Source of the DNA: Lachnospiraceae bacterium | Lineage (GTDB): Bacteria; Bacillota; Clostridia; Lachnospirales; Lachnospiraceae | Direction: 5' to 3' | DNA length: 7,918 bases | Assembly: GCA_017391545.1 (NCBI GenBank) | Contig: JAFOYD010000071.1 | Location: 1-7,918 of the forward strand | Shown: positions 5,023 through 7,918 of the stretch, piece after piece | Numbering within the stretch: the first letter of the stretch is position 1 | Layout: every line of letters starts with the position of its first letter | Notes under the pieces: model-generated | Seen by the model: the letters and a program-made list of their open reading frames with translations, nothing else | Databases searched by the model: none | Told to the model about the DNA's origin: nothing | Translations under genes and position numbers: made by a program

Positions 5023-6912
5023 ATGCCGGACACACCACAGGAATTTGATGTAAAAGAGGAGCTTCGAAAGCTTCCGAATAAGCCCGGGGTTTACATCATG
5101 CATGATGCCGATGACACAATCCTTTATGTCGGAAAGGCAAAGAATCTTCATAACAGGGTGCGCTCGTATTTCAAGGAAAATATCGGGCGAGGACCGCAGA
5201 TCGACAAGATGGTTTCACTGATTGCCCGCTTTGAATATATTGTGACAGACTCCGAGCTTGAGGCGCTTGTGCTGGAAAACAATCTGATCAAAGAGCACTG
5301 CCCGAAGTATAACACGCTACTAAAGGATGACAAGACCTATCCATATATAAAGGTGACATTGGGCGATGACTATCCGCGCGTGATGATGGTGCGTCAGATG
5401 AAAAAGGACAAGGCAAAGTATTTTGGACCATTTACCAATGGCGGCGTAAAGGAGAGCATCGATTTGATCAACAAGCTTTATCAGCTTCGGACCTGCAACA
5501 GAAAGCTGCCGAGGGACTGCGGAAAGGAACGCCCCTGTCTGAATTACCATATCGGCCAGTGTTGCGCGCCCTGTCAGGGTACGGTTTCCAGGGAAGATTA
5601 TGCACTTCGGATTGAGAAGGCACTGGACTTTTTGAATGGAAAGCAGCAGCCTGTTATCAGGGAATTGAAGGAAAAGATGCAGCAGGCATCTGACAACATG
5701 GATTTTGAAGAGGCAATCAAATACCGTGATTTGATCGAGAGCATCAAAAAGGTCAGTGAGACGCAGAAGATGTCGGATAATGTTGGCGAGGATAAGGATA
5801 TTATAGCGCTTGCCATTGATGGAAATGAGACCGTTGTACAGGTCTTTTTCCTGCGAAACGGCAAGCTGATCGGCAGAGAGCACTTTTATATGACGCAGGT
5901 CGAGGAGCCTACCGCTGACAATATCCTCACGAGCTTCGTGAAGCAGTTTTATGCAGGAACACCCTTTATTCCGCGGGAAATCATGCTCCAGGAGGCAATT
6001 GAGGACATGGAGCTCGTCGAACGGTGGCTGACGAGCAAAAAAGGTGCGCGCGTGCATGTGCGAGTGCCTTTAAAGGGCTCCAAGGAAAAACTGGTCGATC
6101 TGGCGGCAAGAAATGCACAGCTGGTACTGAGTCAGGACAGGGAGCGCATCAGACGTGAGGAGGGCCGAACCATCGGTGCAGTCAAAGAAATCGAGGAGAT
6201 TCTGGGAATCAGTCCGTTGACGCGCATGGAGGCATTTGATATATCCAATACAAGTGGTTTTGCCAATGTCGGCTCGATGGTCGTGTATGAAAAAGGAAAG
6301 CCCAAGCGCAGCGATTACAGGAAGTTTCGCATGAAGACGGTGGCGGGGCCGGACGATTATGCCTGTATGTATGAGGTGCTGACACGCCGCTTTCAGCATG
6401 GACTTGACGAGCGTGAGGAGATGATGAATGACGAGAACAGCGTCGGTGAGGATTTTGGAAGCTTTACCAAATTCCCTGATCTGATTCTCATGGATGGCGG
6501 TCGCGGTCAGGTCAATATCGCACTGCAGGTACTTTCCGAGCTCGGCATTCAGATTCCGGTGTGTGGTATGGTAAAGGATGACAACCACCGCACCAGAGGG
6601 CTTTATTTCAATAACCTGGAATTGCCAATCGACACGCGCAGTGAGGGCTTCAAGCTGATCACACGCATCCAGGACGAGGCGCACCGTTTTGCCATCACAT
6701 ATCACAGGTCGCTTCGCAGCAAGGCACAGGTACATTCAGTGCTGGATGAGATACCGGGCGTAGGACCGAGTCGTAGAAAGGCATTGATGAAATATTTTAA
6801 ATCCATCGAGGAGCTGCGCGCCGCAGACGCGGCACAGATTTCAGAAGTGCCTGGCATTACGTCAAGGGTGGCTGAGGAGATCTATACGTTTTTCAGGAAA
6901 AAGGAGAGTTAG
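5023..6912 (+). CDS. uvrC: Excinuclease ABC subunit C
   Basis: UvrC is the nuclease subunit of the UvrABC nucleotide-excision-repair system. It cuts the damaged strand on both sides of a lesion once UvrB is loaded. Domains, in order: GIY-YIG nuclease for the 3' cut (about 14-95; GVY at 22-24, YVG at 35-37, Arg45, Glu85 in LENNLIK); a cysteine cluster Cys158, Cys172, Cys180, Cys184 whose spacing resembles the iron-sulphur ligands of E. coli UvrC; a UVR motif for UvrB contact (about 205-240); an RNase H-like nuclease domain for the 5' cut (Asp406 in FDISN, Asp444/445 in PDDY, Asp491 in MDGG, His561 in TYHR); and tandem helix-hairpin-helix DNA-binding motifs (about 575-625; IPGVGPSRRKAL and VPGITSRVA). 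At 629 aa it is full length with all expected residues. The start has GGAAAGGA 8 nt upstream. The next gene begins 5 nt after the stop, which suggests co-transcription. Confidence 0.98.
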   Translation: MPDTPQEFDVKEELRKLPNKPGVYIMHDADDTILYVGKAKNLHNRVRSYFKENIGRGPQIDKMVSLIARFEYIVTDSELEALVLENNLIKEHCPKYNTLLKDDKTYPYIKVTLGDDYPRVMMVRQMKKDKAKYFGPFTNGGVKESIDLINKLYQLRTCNRKLPRDCGKERPCLNYHIGQCCAPCQGTVSREDYALRIEKALDFLNGKQQPVIRELKEKMQQASDNMDFEEAIKYRDLIESIKKVSETQKMSDNVGEDKDIIALAIDGNETVVQVFFLRNGKLIGREHFYMTQVEEPTADNILTSFVKQFYAGTPFIPREIMLQEAIEDMELVERWLTSKKGARVHVRVPLKGSKEKLVDLAARNAQLVLSQDRERIRREEGRTIGAVKEIEEILGISPLTRMEAFDISNTSGFANVGSMVVYEKGKPKRSDYRKFRMKTVAGPDDYACMYEVLTRRFQHGLDEREEMMNDENSVGEDFGSFTKFPDLILMDGGRGQVNIALQVLSELGIQIPVCGMVKDDNHRTRGLYFNNLELPIDTRSEGFKLITRIQDEAHRFAITYHRSLRSKAQVHSVLDEIPGVGPSRRKALMKYFKSIEELRAADAAQISEVPGITSRVAEEIYTFFRKKES

Positions 6913-6917
6913 ATATT

Positions 6918-7694
6918 ATGGAATTATTGATATCGTTTATTGTCTGTTTTATCGCGGGAATTGGAGCAGGACTTGGAACAGGCTTTGCCGGCATGAGCGC
7001 GGCGGCGGCCATCAGCCCGATTTTGATTACATTTTTGGGGATGCCTGCTTATGAGGCAGTTGGAATCGCACTCGCAAGTGATGTGCTGGCAAGTGCAGTG
7101 AGCGCACACACCTATTGGAAGAACAAAAATCTGGATGTGAAAAACGGTATCGTCATGATGGTAACGGTATTGCTGTTTACCACAATCGGAAGCTGGGTGT
7201 CAAGTCTCCTGCCAAGCAGGACGATGGGAAATTTTTCCGTCTTTATGACGATGCTTCTGGGTGTTAAATTTATCGTAAAACCAGTCATGACGACAAAGGA
7301 GAGCATGAATGCACTGGATGCCAGGCAGCGCATTATCCGTTCCATCATCTTTGGTATATTGATTGGATTTACCTGCGGATTTATCGGTGCAGGCGGTGGC
7401 ATGATGATGCTTCTGGTGCTGACAAGTGTCCTTGGATATGAGCTGAAGACGGCTGTCGGAACGAGTGTCTTTGTCATGGCATTTACAGCGTTTACCGGTG
7501 CGGCAAGTCACTTTGCAATCGGTGGGATACCGGATCTGTGGTGCCTTTTAGTCTGCGTGGTTTCTACACTGATCTGGGCAAGAGTCGCAGCGCACATCGC
7601 CAACAAGGCAGAGCCAAAGTTCCTAAACAGAATCACCGGCGTGATCCTGATCATCATTGGCGTGGCGATACTGGGCGTGAACTTTATTTCATAA
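6918..7694 (+). CDS. TauE/SafE-family membrane transporter (sulfite-exporter-like permease)
   Basis: This is a very hydrophobic 258-aa protein with about eight membrane segments and a clear internal two-fold repeat. The first half has GIGAGLGTGFAG (14-25) and AVGIALASDVLASAVS (47-62). The second half has GFTCGFIGAGGG (150-161) and TAVGTSVFVMAFTAFTG (178-194). Paired Gly-rich segments followed by an A-V-G-T/I-x-L-A/V helix are the hallmark of the TauE/SafE (formerly DUF81) family. Characterised members export sulfite, sulfoacetate or similar small anions, but the substrate here cannot be read from sequence. The ATG at 6918 uses AGGAGA inside the last codons of uvrC, about 10 nt upstream, and the genes are 5 nt apart, so translation is probably coupled. 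No sulfur-metabolism gene is in view. No hairpin terminator was found in the 105 nt after the stop. Confidence 0.88.
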   Translation: MELLISFIVCFIAGIGAGLGTGFAGMSAAAAISPILITFLGMPAYEAVGIALASDVLASAVSAHTYWKNKNLDVKNGIVMMVTVLLFTTIGSWVSSLLPSRTMGNFSVFMTMLLGVKFIVKPVMTTKESMNALDARQRIIRSIIFGILIGFTCGFIGAGGGMMMLLVLTSVLGYELKTAVGTSVFVMAFTAFTGAASHFAIGGIPDLWCLLVCVVSTLIWARVAAHIANKAEPKFLNRITGVILIIIGVAILGVNFIS

Positions 7695-7730
7695 GATAAA
7701 TAAATGATAGAAGAGTACCCTGATGAATCA

Positions 7731-7759
7731 TTGACAAAGATAATACTCAAAAATATAAT
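7731..7759 (+). promoter_or_regulatory. Perfect consensus SigA promoter for the downstream AAA-ATPase-like gene
   Basis: TTGACA (7731-7736) and TATAAT (7754-7759) match both boxes exactly, with the optimal 17-nt spacing in an A/T-rich spacer. Transcription would begin near 7766, giving a leader of about 34 nt that contains GGAGTGAGGG (7785-7794) before the ATG at 7800. Confidence 0.9.
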
Positions 7760-7799
7760 AAAAATATGTGAAAATACTTTGAATGGAGTGAGGGCTTAC

Positions 7800-7918
7800 A
7801 TGGGTACTTATTTTAATCCGAATAACGAAAGTTTTACTCGTGATAAGAATAGTAAGATTTATATTGACAAGACCGGACTGCTGGAGTATTTGAATGATGT
7901 CATATGTACCAACAGTAA
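7800..7918 (+). CDS. AAA-ATPase-like / PD-(D/E)XK nuclease family protein, N-terminal part (partial)
   Basis: Thirty-nine codons are visible before the window ends, beginning MGTYFNPNNESFTRDKNSKI and continuing YIDKTGLLEYLNDVI. The pattern M-G-x-Y-x-N-P-x-N-E-x-F followed by I-Y-I-D-K-T-G-L is characteristic of the N-terminus of the AAA-ATPase-like family (PF09820). Members usually continue with an RPRRFGKS-type P-loop and end in a PD-(D/E)XK nuclease-like domain (formerly DUF1703). They are common as scattered multicopy genes in gut Clostridia. The biological role is not settled; links to DNA processing or mobile-element defence are only suggested by the domains. The start is supported by GGAGTGAGGG just upstream. 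The coding sequence is visibly more AT-rich than uvrC. The P-loop and nuclease parts lie outside the window, so activity cannot be judged. Confidence 0.8.
   Translation, partial: MGTYFNPNNESFTRDKNSKIYIDKTGLLEYLNDVICTNS

Noticed and set aside
7695..7760. Terminator after the TauE-family gene
   Set aside because: Only a 5-bp GAGTA/TACTC pairing with a long loop is seen and no T tract follows, so it is not a convincing terminator.

Overview
The window looks like chromosomal DNA from a Gram-positive Clostridia-type bacterium, most likely Lachnospiraceae. This is an inference. It rests on strong purine-rich Shine-Dalgarno sites, SigA-type promoters (one a perfect TTGACA-17-TATAAT), AT-rich gaps between moderate-GC genes, a 535-aa Bacillus-like CTP synthase, an FtsH with a Gram-positive layout, a Glu/Thr/Ser-repeat secreted-protein tail and an AAA-ATPase-like/PD-(D/E)XK family gene start. 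No rRNA, tRNA, CRISPR array, insertion sequence or attachment site was seen.

Layout: (1) 1-351, + strand, is the 3' end of a probably secreted protein: a carbohydrate-binding-module-like beta-strand end followed by an acidic repeat tail. (2) 396-438 is a 19-bp hairpin between convergent genes, best as a minus-strand terminator. (3) 483-692, minus strand, is a 69-aa antitoxin-like orphan gene with its own good promoter. (4) 772-804 is the pyrG terminator, and 809-2416 (minus) is pyrG, CTP synthase. (5) 2417-2677 is a divergent control region with a promoter for each side and three inverted repeats. (6) 2678-4927, + strand, is ftsH, a membrane AAA+ zinc protease, followed by a hairpin terminator. 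(7) 5023-6912 is uvrC, the nucleotide-excision-repair nuclease subunit. Five bases later comes 6918-7694, a TauE/SafE-family membrane exporter whose ribosome binding site lies inside the end of uvrC. (8) From 7800 to the window end is the first 39 codons of an AAA-ATPase-like protein with a perfect consensus promoter.

The genes do not form one obvious pathway. pyrG, ftsH and uvrC are core housekeeping genes (pyrimidine nucleotide supply, membrane protein quality control, DNA repair). The ends of the window carry more variable, accessory-type genes. No clearly new multi-gene system is visible. The best leads are the inverted repeats in the pyrG/ftsH control region, the toxin-less antitoxin-like gene, the close coupling of uvrC to a TauE-family transporter, and the long low-complexity ends of FtsH.
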